A stretch of DNA of 64,000 nucleotides from JAHEDT01 sp963825615 (GTDB taxonomy: Bacteria > Desulfobacterota > Desulfuromonadia > Desulfuromonadales > BM103): NCBI GenBank assembly GCA_963825615.1, contig CAWGTV010000008.1:839323-903322 (forward strand), in the 5' to 3' direction. Made by a program: the position numbers and the translations under genes. The notes under the pieces were generated by a model. The model did no database searches. It was not told the DNA's origin and was given only the letters and a program-made list of their open reading frames with translations. Below, in pieces: positions 25,666 to 35,638 of the stretch. The stretch's first letter is position 1, and the number at the start of each line of letters is the position of its first letter.

Positions 25666-27585
25666 CTAGCGTTTCCTCGTACCTGCCCGAAGCGCCTGTT
25701 CAGCAGCCTTCCTGCACTCTGTCGGCCACTCGGGAATAAAGAGCAGTTTCTTTTCTCTTGCTATCTGGTTGAGCAGGGCCCGGGTTTCGCTGGTCTGCAG
25801 CTGCGCCAGTGCGCTGATGGTGCCCGGTACCCAGGATTCCTCCCGCTTTTCCTCGGGGAGTTGAGGCAAAGATGCTGCGATGATCTTGGCGGCAACAGTC
25901 TTGAGGGCAGCAGGCAGCGACGCCTGTGCGGTCTGCCGCAGGTATGAATACAAAAAGACTTTATGCTCCTGTTGCGAGAGGTCAAGCAATGGAACAACGG
26001 CCTTGCTCAGCCAGTCGGGTGGATTTCTCCTGAGTCCGCCCAGTACGCGCTCTCCGATGTATGGCGCGATATCTGTTTTATAGAGGAAAGCAAAAAACGG
26101 GTAGCAGCGCCGCGGCACCGAGGTGAAAATATCCGGAGCAATTGTATTATCCTGATACGATTCCAGCAGTTGAAGCTGCGGCAGTGCAGACAGCATCTCT
26201 TCTGTTGAAAGATTGGCTGCGTACTGGCAGAGGTATTGATATGACTGCTGATCCACATTACTGCCGTTTACCAGTATTTCGTTGACCACAAAGGGCCAGA
26301 GCGTTCTGCCTTCATTTGCGTCGCAGAGCTGGCTGGTCAGGAAGAAGAGATGCAGCGAGTTTTCATGTTTTGATTTGCGCAGCGGTTCAACCAGCAGTTT
26401 GACCGTAGAAGAAATCCGCGCCTTTTTCCCCTGGCGCACAATGATGTGCAGTCCGGAACTGAGGACTTCCCATTTTGAGCTGGAGAGTTTTGAGGACAGT
26501 ATTTCCCTGAAAACCTGCTGCATTCGAATCTGTGTATGAAGCGTCTGGTCATGCTGCGCCAGCTGCATCAGAATCGACAGGGTTTCATCCTGTTCAGACG
26601 TTTCGGGAATACTTTGCAGAATCCTGGGGTGCAACCTGTTTTTAGAGGTAAATTCCTGGATCTGGTCGATGGTCATGCTCGGCGTATCAGGAAATATTCT
26701 GCCGCCGACATCTTCATCTTCGGCAATTTCCATGTCAGCATCGGACAGCGGTCTCCTGATGATCGAAACAATGAGGTTGATGGATTCCTGAGATTTCTTG
26801 TCTTTTGTTTCTTTTTCGAGCTTCCTGAGGATAGAGGCAAGGGCATTGATATTGGTGTGCGTGGTTACCCGGTTTCTGATATCGTCATCGCCTTTTTTAT
26901 CAAAGCTGACCGCCCTTGCGAGAAGACGTGCGACGTCATCCCAGGATGCATGGGGCAGGAGACTGAGATCAACATCACTTTCACTGAGACGGGCCGGCAG
27001 CGAGTCCAGAAGCTCCCTGCACTGATTGATTTCATCTTCTTTTAAACCGTAGGAAGCCAGAGAAGCGATAAAAGAGGATATATTTTCCGTTGCCTGACCT
27101 GATGAATCGTCGGAAATGGAACCATCATCCCGGGCAAGAAACTCCTTGAGTTTGACATCAATGGAGTGAGGGAACTGGTCGACCTCAATCCGGGCAAACT
27201 GTTTTGCGGCGATAATTTCTGCTTTGAAAGAAAGCATCTTTCTGACAAATACGTGCAGCTCGTCCATGGTGATCTCCCGGGCGATGGTGATCGCTGTTAT
27301 ACCGAGAGTGGACAGCATGCTTTTTAGCTCCTGGACAAACGGGTGGTTGGGATCAATATCAACGCCTTCGACCATCAGGGTATTCCCATGATCCTGGATG
27401 ACCACTGCCGGGTTGTCTCCTGCCAGGGCGCCCAGCAACAGCATAAAACGGTTGGTTGCCTTGTCCAGTATGGCATGGCCCTTCGGGTAGTAGATGCCTA
27501 TTTTGAAAAGACGTTGTAGAGAACTGATAAATTCGTTGAGCGTTGCCGGGTCGGCAAGCGATTCATGATGATTCTGTAGACTCAT
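25666..27585 (-). CDS. HEAT-like helical protein of unknown function
   Basis: The 639-aa protein is soluble, alpha-helical and lacks catalytic motifs I can name. The first 160 residues (SLQRLFKIGIYYPKGHAILDKATNRFM ... NTLMVEGVDIDPNHPFVQELKSMLSTLGITAITI) resemble the N-terminal segment that often accompanies HD-GYP proteins in this bacterial group; the rest consists of repeated helical hairpins. It is cotranscribed with the HD-GYP gene directly downstream, so it is probably a partner or sensor in the same cyclic-dinucleotide pathway. That role is inferred from context only. Confidence 0.6.
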   Translation of the reverse strand: MSLQNHHESLADPATLNEFISSLQRLFKIGIYYPKGHAILDKATNRFMLLLGALAGDNPAVVIQDHGNTLMVEGVDIDPNHPFVQELKSMLSTLGITAITIAREITMDELHVFVRKMLSFKAEIIAAKQFARIEVDQFPHSIDVKLKEFLARDDGSISDDSSGQATENISSFIASLASYGLKEDEINQCRELLDSLPARLSESDVDLSLLPHASWDDVARLLARAVSFDKKGDDDIRNRVTTHTNINALASILRKLEKETKDKKSQESINLIVSIIRRPLSDADMEIAEDEDVGGRIFPDTPSMTIDQIQEFTSKNRLHPRILQSIPETSEQDETLSILMQLAQHDQTLHTQIRMQQVFREILSSKLSSSKWEVLSSGLHIIVRQGKKARISSTVKLLVEPLRKSKHENSLHLFFLTSQLCDANEGRTLWPFVVNEILVNGSNVDQQSYQYLCQYAANLSTEEMLSALPQLQLLESYQDNTIAPDIFTSVPRRCYPFFAFLYKTDIAPYIGERVLGGLRRNPPDWLSKAVVPLLDLSQQEHKVFLYSYLRQTAQASLPAALKTVAAKIIAASLPQLPEEKREESWVPGTISALAQLQTSETRALLNQIAREKKLLFIPEWPTECRKAAEQALRAGTRKR

Positions 27586-27983
27586 AATAACGCATGGATG
27601 GTGTTGACGGAATGGCCCGTTACGGTATAAAATTACGTGATTCAGCCAGGATAACCAATGCGATTGATACCCTAATGATAATAGGGATTAGAAAAAAAAG
27701 CTATTCATTAAAAAATAGCAGTTAATTAGGAATAATGGTGTAATATACTGAAATTATTAATTGCTTGAGCCCAAATGAGGCTCTCTGGTTTATAAAATCA
27801 CTGGTCGCACGAGCATTGGTCTGTTTATATCTGCTACAGGCCGCGATGAATCAGGAGCAGCTTTATCCGCGGGCATAAATATCAGTTGAAAACTGTTAAA
27901 ATGCGCTGAAACCCATTATACTTTTATGGATGAGCCCTGAATTGATCGGGCATTTTCCAACCGGGTTTGAACGGTGAGGAACC
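27586..27983. other. Gene-free divergent intergenic region
   Basis: This 398-bp gap lies between two divergently transcribed signalling genes (27585 minus, 27984 plus). It is AT-rich (27680-27780) and contains an imperfect inverted repeat AGCTATTCATTAAAAAATAGCA-type region. It must hold promoters for both sides, but I see no clear one and no gene. Confidence 0.5.
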
Positions 27984-29390
27984 ATGGAGATAGACAAAAA
28001 AAAGCAGGAACAAGCCCTGGCTAAAGCAAAGTCCATACTCTCAGATGCAGAGAAGAAACGGGAGGCCAGCCGTGTTGAAAAAGGTGTGCAGCTGTTTATG
28101 CAGGGCAGGTTTGATTCGCTTTATAATGATGAGCTCGTTGAAAATCTCGCCTCCTACATACTCAACAAATATGTGCTTGATGAAAAACAGGGAGCCTGCG
28201 AGATACTCGAAAAAATCGGCGAAAGCCTGTCCAGCAAGGATGTTGCCGTACGTGAACGCTCCCTGATGATTCTCTCTGTTTTTTCTGAAATCATCATAGA
28301 AGAGGATTTCAAAGATTTTCAGGGGATTTTGTCTGGCATTCTCGTTGAATGGCTGCAGTCGGAGGATGAATTTATCGCCGGGTTTGAGTCGCTCTGCTCA
28401 CAGCTTCAGAAAATTATTCTGAACATGCTCTACAGCGAACAATGGCTTGAGGTCGAAAACCACATCGCCGTCCTGCAGCGGATGGCTGCAGGAGATATTG
28501 AAAAGCCAAATTTGATCCGGGGTATCGTCGTCAAGCTTTATGAAAATCTGGCCGAGCCTGATATTCTTGACAATCTGGTCCAGGTCTACCTCGATGAAAA
28601 TGACGACAGACGTGAGGTGGCTGAGAATCTGCTGGTACATCTTGGTCGATTTACCGCCATGTTCCTGGTCCAGAAGATGATCTATTCGAGCAGCAAAGAG
28701 GAGCGTTTTGCGCTCATCGAACTGATCCCCCGCGTCGGAGAGGTGACGGTTCCGGTACTTGTCGCGTGCCTGGAGGAAAAACCACAATGGTTTGTAATCC
28801 GGAATGTTATTTTTATCATTTCCCGACTGGAGGATACGGAATTATACGCTGTTGTCGAGCCCTATTTGACCTATAACGATATACGGGTTCAGCAGCAGGT
28901 GGTCAACTGCATTGAAATGCTGGGCGGGACCCAGATGCGGAAGCGTCTGATGACTGCGTTGACGCTGGTGAATGACGATCTTAAAGGACAGATTATAAAC
29001 CAGCTGGGGCAATACAGTGACAGCGATGTCGGCGAGGCTTATCTCAGCCTGCTTGAAAACAGGCAGAACATTGCTCGTCACGTCCAGGACGATCTGGTGT
29101 TGAAGTTGTGTATCAGAATAAAATATTTCGCCTCAGCCCGAGCTATTTCCTGCCTGATGGACCTGGTGCAGGAACGGCGGAAACGCTACGGGCCGCGGGA
29201 CAGGATTGTTACTGAAGCATCCGCCTCGCTTCAGGCTCTGGAATTGAATGCAGTCGAGCATAGCCCCGATGGCAATGAGGGTGATGAAAGCAGACCTGAC
29301 ACTGATTTTCCGAATGAAGAGGATGGCGGTGATGACGACATAGCAATGCAGATCAGCGAAGATGAGAGAGATATCGCTGTTCAGCAGTGA
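27984..29390 (+). CDS. HEAT-repeat protein
   Basis: This 468-aa protein has an N-terminal charged coiled-coil segment (EIDKKKQEQALAKAKSILSDAEKKREASR) followed by helical repeats (LIRGIVVKLYENLAEPDILDNLVQVYLDENDDRREVAENLLVHLGRF, VTVPVLVACLEEKPQWFVIRNVIFIISRLEDTELYAVVEPYL, LTLVNDDLKGQIINQLGQYSDSDVGEAYLSLLENR) typical of HEAT/ARM scaffolds, and a very acidic tail. It is a likely protein-protein scaffold. It starts at ATG 27984 after GTGAGGAACC. It is followed on the same strand by the cNMP-binding protein, suggesting a shared regulatory unit. Confidence 0.7.
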   Translation: MEIDKKKQEQALAKAKSILSDAEKKREASRVEKGVQLFMQGRFDSLYNDELVENLASYILNKYVLDEKQGACEILEKIGESLSSKDVAVRERSLMILSVFSEIIIEEDFKDFQGILSGILVEWLQSEDEFIAGFESLCSQLQKIILNMLYSEQWLEVENHIAVLQRMAAGDIEKPNLIRGIVVKLYENLAEPDILDNLVQVYLDENDDRREVAENLLVHLGRFTAMFLVQKMIYSSSKEERFALIELIPRVGEVTVPVLVACLEEKPQWFVIRNVIFIISRLEDTELYAVVEPYLTYNDIRVQQQVVNCIEMLGGTQMRKRLMTALTLVNDDLKGQIINQLGQYSDSDVGEAYLSLLENRQNIARHVQDDLVLKLCIRIKYFASARAISCLMDLVQERRKRYGPRDRIVTEASASLQALELNAVEHSPDGNEGDESRPDTDFPNEEDGGDDDIAMQISEDERDIAVQQ

Positions 29391-29485
29391 TGAGATGGAG
29401 AATATTTCGTCCGGAGGAGATATTTCCGGAACACTGACGGTGTCAGCTTTTGATGATGATTCCGTAGAGGCCGGGAAAACCGCTC

Positions 29486-30292
29486 TTGACGACGTCTCCA
29501 CGCGTCAGCCGGCAGCAGCATCTGATGATATGGAGCAAACTCTATGAACCGATGGACGGTGACCAGACCGATAGATTTTTCAAACTGCTGAAAACGCAGA
29601 CCTATAAAGCTGATGATGAGATCGTCAGCCGGGGTGATGAGGTTACCGACATTTTTTTCATCGACGGCGGTATTGCAGGACTGACCTATGTTAATGATGA
29701 CAAGAATGAAATTTTTCTGACGAGCCTTCAGACAGGAGATTTGATCGGCAGTGAGGGTATGATCCAGGATTTCAAATGGACCGTCTCCTTTTCTGCCCAG
29801 ACAAATCTGCGGGTACGGGTTCTCGACCGGAAAAGTTTTAGAAAACTTGCAGAACAATACCCCGACCTCTCTGAAGAACTTCATTATTACTGCAATCACT
29901 ATGATGTGCTGCCCTATCTTCTTAACCTGACAGAAAAGGACAGTGCGAAACCGCTCGGCGGGGATATTACTGTTACCACCACGATGCCTCTGCTTCGTGA
30001 CTCATCGGGGGAGGTTGCCGAAAGCCCCGAAGCGGGATCGTTGCAGTTTATTGCTTGTGGTGGATATTGTTTCACCCTGCCGTATGTTCACGAGGATAAT
30101 GCGGAAGCCATCCTGGGACGGCAGGTTGCCTCGCAGGTGCGGTTGAGTGGTGGGGAGGAAAAAAAATGCTTCGGGGTGATTGCCGGTGCCGGTTCTCATT
30201 CTCGGGATGATCAGGTGCTCTTTGTCTACGTGAAGTTTTACCATCCGCTGATCAAGGCGGATTATAATTGCTCAGTTGTCGATATCATGTGA
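29486..30292 (+). CDS. Cyclic-nucleotide-binding-domain protein with C-terminal PilZ-like region
   Basis: The frame contains a cNMP-binding beta barrel (FFKLLKTQTYKADDEIVSRGDEVTDIFFIDGGIAGLTYVN ... LTSLQTGDLIGSEGMI ... RVRVLDRKSFRKLAEQYPDLSEEL) and a C-terminal part (AILGRQVASQVRLSGGEEKKCFGVIAGAG ... VYVKFYHPL) that may be a PilZ-like barrel; no HTH of the Crp type is seen. The start is uncertain: a neighbouring frame (29395-29547) is open through ...DDMEQTL and joins naturally to YEPMDGDQTD, so the true N-terminus may be longer and separated by an indel. Signalling protein, ligand unknown. Confidence 0.65.
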   Translation: MTTSPRVSRQQHLMIWSKLYEPMDGDQTDRFFKLLKTQTYKADDEIVSRGDEVTDIFFIDGGIAGLTYVNDDKNEIFLTSLQTGDLIGSEGMIQDFKWTVSFSAQTNLRVRVLDRKSFRKLAEQYPDLSEELHYYCNHYDVLPYLLNLTEKDSAKPLGGDITVTTTMPLLRDSSGEVAESPEAGSLQFIACGGYCFTLPYVHEDNAEAILGRQVASQVRLSGGEEKKCFGVIAGAGSHSRDDQVLFVYVKFYHPLIKADYNCSVVDIM

Positions 30293-30390
30293 TGCAACCC
30301 GGCTTCCCCGCCGCTCTTGCCTCGTGACGTTAACCTGATCTGTAGGCAGTGCCGGGCCTATAGTCGGATCAGTACAATTCATTCAGGTAT

Positions 30391-30669
30391 ATGTCCGGGA
30401 CTGCGGTAGAAAATACTCAATCGTTACAAAACTACCTATGGGATGGAGTATGGCAAATGGAAAAAAATCAGGATAGAATTGGAGCTCGGCTTGTTAACGC
30501 GCTTAAAGACCCGCAACATTCCGAGAGCCAGGAAAGTTTTGCCAAAGCACTGGAGTTGACAAAAGCGTATGCAGGCTCAGGGGCTGTTACGCATTTTGGT
30601 GCGGTTGCCAGGCTTTTTTATGACTTATTCGAGATGTTTGAAACCGGCAGGGACCCCAGAGAAAAATGA
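30391..30669 (+). CDS. Small protein of unknown function
   Basis: The frame spans 92 codons; the more likely start is ATG 30457 (MEKNQDRIGARLVNALKDPQ), giving about 70 aa. It is helical and soluble, with no family that I recognise. It lies between the cNMP protein and the convergent HD-domain gene. The evidence is limited to an open frame of moderate length. Confidence 0.35.
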   Translation: MSGTAVENTQSLQNYLWDGVWQMEKNQDRIGARLVNALKDPQHSESQESFAKALELTKAYAGSGAVTHFGAVARLFYDLFEMFETGRDPREK

Positions 30670-30677
30670 CGGTGCAA

Positions 30678-31617
30678 TCAACCCCGTTTTATCCGCGGGG
30701 GGCGTCGCTGCAAATAGATAAATATATTTTTGGGGTGAGCCTGGCATTTGCTGACAACCATCTGCAGATAGGTAATGTTTGCTGCTACATTTTCATTGTA
30801 AAAATCTTTGTCCAGATTCCAACGTTGCTTGAAGTGCGCTCTCATCGCCCGGGCCGTGTTACCCAATGTCGTTTCCAGCCTTCTCTTGATGACGTTGTGG
30901 TAAAAAGAAGTGGTTTCTTTCATTAATTCAAACACCGATTCATGATCGAAAACCCCGCCGTCTCTATGCTCCTGATAAAGATGAGGCAGTTGTTCTATGT
31001 AGTAGCGATCAGCCATCTGCGCTAAAATATCAGCTGTAGCGACAATCTGTGCGACGAGTTTGATTTCAGGTGAGCTGAATTGTATTGAATGAAAATCAAA
31101 ATCGATGGTGGTGCCCCGGATTATTGAGCTGCAGTCTTCTTGCTATGTCATTATCAAGGTCGGAGGTTTTCAGGTAGCGCGACAGAGCATCAATCGATCG
31201 TTGTTCATGGCATCGTGTAAATGCTGCACCGTTTTCGGCACTGTCAGACAATTTGAGAAGAAGGCCCGTATCGTGGAAATAGGCGCTCAACAACCCTTTT
31301 AAAACTGCTGAACTGGAGAATTCCCGGCCCTCTGCGGTGAGACCGTGAAACAGCCTTAGCGTTGCAAGAACGACCGCATAGGTGTGCCTCAGATCATGAT
31401 ACTTGTTCCTGTTTTCCCTGAATTCGGGATCGTAGCCACTGAAAATTCCCTCAATATCCCAATGGATGGTGATGAGCAGGCTTTTGCTGATTGAGGGAGC
31501 TAAGGTCTCAACAAGGTGTACTATCTCGTCCAGAGGGTCGGACGAGGCTCCCGATTCGAAAATTCTGAACAGATGAACATTGTTTTCAGGATCTGGAAAT
31601 GTGGAGGACTTCTGCAT
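30678..31617 (-). pseudogene. HD-type hydrolase-like signalling protein, frameshifted
   Basis: The first part, from ATG 31617 (MQKSSTFPDPENNVHLFRI), reads through NKYHDLRHTYAVVLATLRLFHGL and LKGLLSAYFHDTGLLLK (HD-type metal motifs) to CHEQRSIDALSRYL. At about 31125 it passes into the frame reading SIIRGTTIDFDFHSIQFSSPEIKLVAQIVATADILAQMADRYYIEQLPHLY, ending at 30678. One indel would restore a protein of about 313 aa with an HD-domain metal site (HDT, and ATADILAQMADR as the terminal conserved Asp). Likely a phosphohydrolase of nucleotide signalling. Confidence 0.65.
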
Positions 31618-31890
31618 TATGTGTCGCTGCTAACAGGAATATGTTGTATTTACATAAAAAATTGTCTTGCAAACGCTAAACATCAGGATCGTCAAAGAAC
31701 ACATGCTCTGCGGGAGATGTTTTTCAATCCCTGAGAAAATAGTTTCTATCAGAAAAGAAACGGAAAAGCAAAATACAATACCGCAAAATTGGACATTGTC
31801 TCTCAGACAGGCTAGAATGGTCGTAAGATTGTGTAAAGAGGATGCATATTGTTTAATTACTCTTCCCAGGGGCAGGAATAAATCCCCACG

Positions 31891-32784
31891 ATGAATAATA
31901 ACGACGCAGCAGCAATTCTTGTTGTGGATGATGACGAGCTGGTGAGAAAAACACTGAGCGTACTTGTTTCATCCCTGGGTTATCGCTGCTTCCTGGCGTC
32001 TGACGGGGTGGAGGCGACGAAAGTACTGAAATCAACAAAATGTGATCTGGTGCTTTCTGACATCATCATGCCCAACATGGATGGCCTTGAGCTTTTAAAA
32101 TACATTGTCAGGCATCATCCGGAATCCGACGTCATCATTGCCACAGGCTACAATGAACGGGCCAGCTACGCTGATGTTATCAGGGCCGGGGCAATTGACT
32201 TTATCAAAAAGCCGATAGATCAGTCTGAGCTTGAGGCTAAACTTGCCAGGGCATTGCGCGAGAGGAGTATGGTTCGCAAACTTGAGGAGATGTCGATGTG
32301 TGACAGCCTCACCTCTCTGTTAAACCGGCGGGCCTTTGATCTTCGTTTCCCCCGTGAGGTTGAGCGGGCCCACCGCCAGCGTTACCCGCTCTTTCTTGCT
32401 ATAATCGACGTTGATAATTTCAAGGACTACAACGACTCCCACGGACACGATGCCGGAGACAAGGTCCTGATAGCGCTCAGCGATATCATGCGAGAAGGTA
32501 CGCGCGACAGCGTTGATCTCTGTTTCCGCCTCGGCGGAGATGAGTTTGCCGTCCTGCTGCCGCAGACAACAGCAACCCAGTCGACTGAAATAGTGCAGCG
32601 CATCCTGTTGAAATTTGTCGAAAGTGACTATGCCGGAACAACGCTTTCTATCGGCATCATCTCCTGTTTTCGCAAAAAAGATATCAGTGCGGCAGAAGAC
32701 CTTGCTCAGATGTTAAAGCGCGCAGATCAGGCAATGTATGATGCCAAGGACTCGGGTAAAAACTGTGTTGTCTGCCGTATCTGA
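31891..32784 (+). CDS. Response regulator with GGDEF diguanylate cyclase domain
   Basis: This 297-aa protein joins a receiver domain (residues about 8-125, ILVVDDDELVRKT, phosphoacceptor Asp57 in LVLSDIIMP, Lys at FIKKP) to a GGDEF domain (about 130-297). The active-site loop is RLGGDEF at 213-219, and SHGHDAGDKVL precedes it; the RxxD product-inhibition site five residues upstream is not present. It should make c-di-GMP on phosphorylation by an unknown kinase. It starts at ATG 31891 and opposes the HD-GYP protein's likely activity 6 kb away. Intact. Confidence 0.93.
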   Translation: MNNNDAAAILVVDDDELVRKTLSVLVSSLGYRCFLASDGVEATKVLKSTKCDLVLSDIIMPNMDGLELLKYIVRHHPESDVIIATGYNERASYADVIRAGAIDFIKKPIDQSELEAKLARALRERSMVRKLEEMSMCDSLTSLLNRRAFDLRFPREVERAHRQRYPLFLAIIDVDNFKDYNDSHGHDAGDKVLIALSDIMREGTRDSVDLCFRLGGDEFAVLLPQTTATQSTEIVQRILLKFVESDYAGTTLSIGIISCFRKKDISAAEDLAQMLKRADQAMYDAKDSGKNCVVCRI

Positions 32785-32804
32785 GAGCTTCTGTGCGGCG
32801 CGGC

Positions 32805-34178
32805 TCAGAGAATGTCCAGCGAATTCTTGTGGAAGGTGCGGTCCGGCGGGACCGGATAGACATTGTTAAAACAGGCCAGGCAGAAATCGTTCATCGTCAT
32901 ACCGGTGGCTTCGACCATTCCTTTTAAACTCAGGTAGTACAAAGAGTCCAGCCCGAGAAAATCTGCAATTGCTTTTACGTCATTGTTTGAGGCGATCAGC
33001 TGTTTTGAGCAGGGAAAGTCGATTCCATAATAGCAGGCATGTCTGGTCGGTGGACAACTGACCACCATATGGACCTCTTTGACCCCTGCATTTCTCAATG
33101 ACCGTACCCGGCTTTTTCCCGTTGTTCCCCTGATTATCGAATCTTCGATGATGAGAACGCGTTTTCCTTCCAGGAACGAGCGCACGGGATTCAGTTTGAC
33201 CCGAACATTGAAATCCCGCATTGACTGGGTGGGCTGAATAAACGTCCGCCCGACATAGTGATTCCTGATAACTCCCATCTCCAGAGGGAGTCCTGACTCC
33301 TGCGAGTAGCCGATGGCAGCGTAATTTCCCGAGTCGGGGAAGGGCATGACAAAGTCACAGTCAATCCTGTGTTCACGGGCCAGTATCTGGCCCATGCGTT
33401 TTCTCGTCTCGTAGACGTTTATGCCGAAAATATCTGAATCGGGTCGGGCGAAATAAACATGCTCGAATATACAGAAACTGGAACGCTGCTTTGGCCAGGG
33501 GTAAATCGATTTCAGTTTATTCTCGCTGATGATCAGAATTTCTCCGGGTTCAATATCACGAACATATTCCGCTTCTATCAAGTCAAGCGCGCATGTCTCC
33601 GAGGCAACGACATATGAACCGTTAGAGATTTTGCCAAGACACAGCGGCCTGAATCCGTTCGGATCGCGAACGGCAATCAATGACTGCTGGGTCATCAGCA
33701 ACATGGAAAAAGCGCCTTTCACGGCGGTGAACGTATCTTTCAGCCGGTCCTCAAGCGATTTTTCAGATGACCGGGCCATCAGGTGTAAAACAACCTCGCT
33801 GTCCATGGTCGTCTGGAAAATAGATCCTTTGGTCTCCAGATTCCTGCGCAGTTCGATCGAGTTTACCAGATTTCCGTTATGGGCAACGGCAAGCGTATTG
33901 CCCTGGTGTGTAACCAGCAGAGGTTGCGCGTTAACGATATTTGAGGCACCCGTTGTCGAGTAACGGACATGACCGATAGAGAGGTTGCCCGGCAGTTTCT
34001 GGAGTTTTTCTTCTGAAAAAACATCCGGCACGAGCCCCATGTCCTTATGAATGAAAACTTTTCTGCCGTCCGATGAGACAATGCCCGCACTTTCCTGGCC
34101 TCGATGCTGAAGGGCGTAGAGGCCAAAATAGGTAAGTTTGGAGGAATCATCATGGCCGTAGACACCGCACACACCGCA
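32805..34178 (-). CDS. purF: Amidophosphoribosyltransferase (5' end unresolved)
   Basis: About 457 aa from the frame shown. It makes phosphoribosylamine from PRPP and glutamine, the first step of purine synthesis. The glutaminase domain carries YALQHRGQESAGI and the PRPP site is VLIIEDSIIRGTTGKSRV. The nucleophile Cys of the conserved ECGVCGVYGH block is coded at 34176-34178, two codons before the nearest GTG (34172), and the frame upstream has no ATG before a stop, so the true start must lie further out in another frame or at a rare codon. I end the feature at the Cys. The upstream fragment reads as a frame-shifted leader. Confidence 0.92.
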   Translation of the reverse strand, partial: CGVCGVYGHDDSSKLTYFGLYALQHRGQESAGIVSSDGRKVFIHKDMGLVPDVFSEEKLQKLPGNLSIGHVRYSTTGASNIVNAQPLLVTHQGNTLAVAHNGNLVNSIELRRNLETKGSIFQTTMDSEVVLHLMARSSEKSLEDRLKDTFTAVKGAFSMLLMTQQSLIAVRDPNGFRPLCLGKISNGSYVVASETCALDLIEAEYVRDIEPGEILIISENKLKSIYPWPKQRSSFCIFEHVYFARPDSDIFGINVYETRKRMGQILAREHRIDCDFVMPFPDSGNYAAIGYSQESGLPLEMGVIRNHYVGRTFIQPTQSMRDFNVRVKLNPVRSFLEGKRVLIIEDSIIRGTTGKSRVRSLRNAGVKEVHMVVSCPPTRHACYYGIDFPCSKQLIASNNDVKAIADFLGLDSLYYLSLKGMVEATGMTMNDFCLACFNNVYPVPPDRTFHKNSLDIL

Positions 34179-34327
34179 TTCATCTCTGGGGCGCAGAGAA
34201 TCGCTGTCTCTGCGTCGGGAATTGGTTTGAAGTCATCATCTAAGAGGTCCGCTGGCCGATGAATCGCTGCATGGTATGATTCTGATGTACGATAAAACGT
34301 GGTTTGTTCAATCCGGTAAAAAAAATA

Positions 34328-34357
34328 ACGGCACAAAGACGAAGAACGCTTTGTGCC
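34328..34357 (-). terminator. Intrinsic terminator after the M20 peptidase gene
   Basis: CGGCACAAAG and CTTTGTGCCG form a 10-bp stem. Read on the minus strand it is followed by TTATTTTTTTT. It lies about 140 bp past the end of the peptidase gene. The rest of this 310-bp gap has no gene. Confidence 0.75.
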
Positions 34358-34492
34358 GTCATCGCTGTTGTCTGGTTTTGTTTATAATATGTGGTGGCGA
34401 AATTCAACAAGAAAGAAAACGGGGCGGTTCAATCAACTGAAATCACATTGTAAATATTTACCTGCTCCCAGCATCTCGCCCAAATGACACTC

Positions 34493-35638
34493 CTAGTCGG
34501 TTGATATGGTGAACAGCAGTTCTGTGAGGCTTATCATGTCATTGAGGTCAAGACATTCATCCGTGGTGTGCACCTTGTTCATGCCGGTGGCAATTATTGC
34601 AGTTGACAGCCCATGATCGTTATAGATATTGGCGTCGCTTCCACCACCGGCGATGACCATCGAAATATCTCTGCCCAGCTTCAGCCCTGCAGCTTTTACC
34701 GTCCTGATGACGAGATCATCTTCGGAGAGTTTCATGGCCGGGTAATCTGACTCGACCTCCAGATCAACAGTGGGTCGCTTCGACTCGTCATCGACAGGCC
34801 AGCCTGCAGCGGTTTGCCTGAATATTGATCCAATTTCACTTGTGTAGGCTGCAAGCTTGCTGATTGAATGACTCCGAATCTCTCCCCGGAGCATCAAGTG
34901 ATCCGGAATGATATTTGTCGCAATGCCGCCTTTCATGATGCCAATATTTGCTGTCGATTCGTTATCAAGCCTGCCGAGTCTGAGCTTGCTGAGTGCTCCT
35001 GCGGCAACAAGAAAAGCGCTGACACCGCCTTCAGGATTCATCCCGGCATGAGCGGCTGTTCCATGCACGTCTATTCGTATGCGATTAGATGCCGGTGCCC
35101 CGATGATGACTTTGTCGATTCCATTTGAGTCGAGTGCATAGCCGAATTGAGAGCGCAGTTGCGAATAGTCGATTGATTTGGCGCCCAGGAGTCCGATTTC
35201 TTCGCAGGTGGTAAAAATGAGTTCAATGGTTCGGTGTGTGATCTTGTGTTCCCTGAGAAGGGTAACGAGCTCAATAAGGGGTGCGATCCCAGATTTGTCA
35301 TCTCCTCCTAGAATGGTGTCTCCCCTGCTGGTGAAGATATCTCCGTTGCGGGCAACCTGGACCCCCTGTCCGGGTTGGACCGTGTCCATGTGACAGGCGA
35401 AAAAGACTGGTTCTGCCGGGCTGCTGCCTTCAAAACGAAAGATCAGGTTGCCGCAGGAGGCACCTGTCGAAGCGGCGGATTCATCCTCATAGGCAGCGTC
35501 TGCCCCAAGCGTTGCAAAAACTGCTTTCAGATAGTCCGCGACTCCTTTTTCTTCGCGGGATGGGCTGCTGATTTCGCACAGTTCGGTGAAGGTTTTTGCA
35601 AGACGTTCTCTGTCTATCTTTATATCCATTCTTTTCAA
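34493..35638 (-). CDS. M20-family peptidase (PepT-like)
   Basis: This 381-aa metallopeptidase has the usual size. Zinc-site motifs are visible in order: FACHMDTVQPG (His and the catalytic Asp two residues on), LGGDDKSGIAPL (bridging Asp), TTCEEIGLLG (Glu-Glu pair), ALDSNGIDK, and NKVHTTDECL (terminal His). The dimerisation domain lies between about residues 185 and 295. It probably removes N-terminal residues from small peptides in the cytoplasm. It starts at ATG 35638, immediately before the ispDF end, so it may be translated from the same message. Confidence 0.88.
   Translation of the reverse strand: MKRMDIKIDRERLAKTFTELCEISSPSREEKGVADYLKAVFATLGADAAYEDESAASTGASCGNLIFRFEGSSPAEPVFFACHMDTVQPGQGVQVARNGDIFTSRGDTILGGDDKSGIAPLIELVTLLREHKITHRTIELIFTTCEEIGLLGAKSIDYSQLRSQFGYALDSNGIDKVIIGAPASNRIRIDVHGTAAHAGMNPEGGVSAFLVAAGALSKLRLGRLDNESTANIGIMKGGIATNIIPDHLMLRGEIRSHSISKLAAYTSEIGSIFRQTAAGWPVDDESKRPTVDLEVESDYPAMKLSEDDLVIRTVKAAGLKLGRDISMVIAGGGSDANIYNDHGLSTAIIATGMNKVHTTDECLDLNDMISLTELLFTISTD

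Noticed and set aside
33863..34336. Separate 157-codon minus-strand gene overlapping purF
   Set aside because: Its second half is an out-of-frame reading of purF; only its first codons might be the displaced purF leader.
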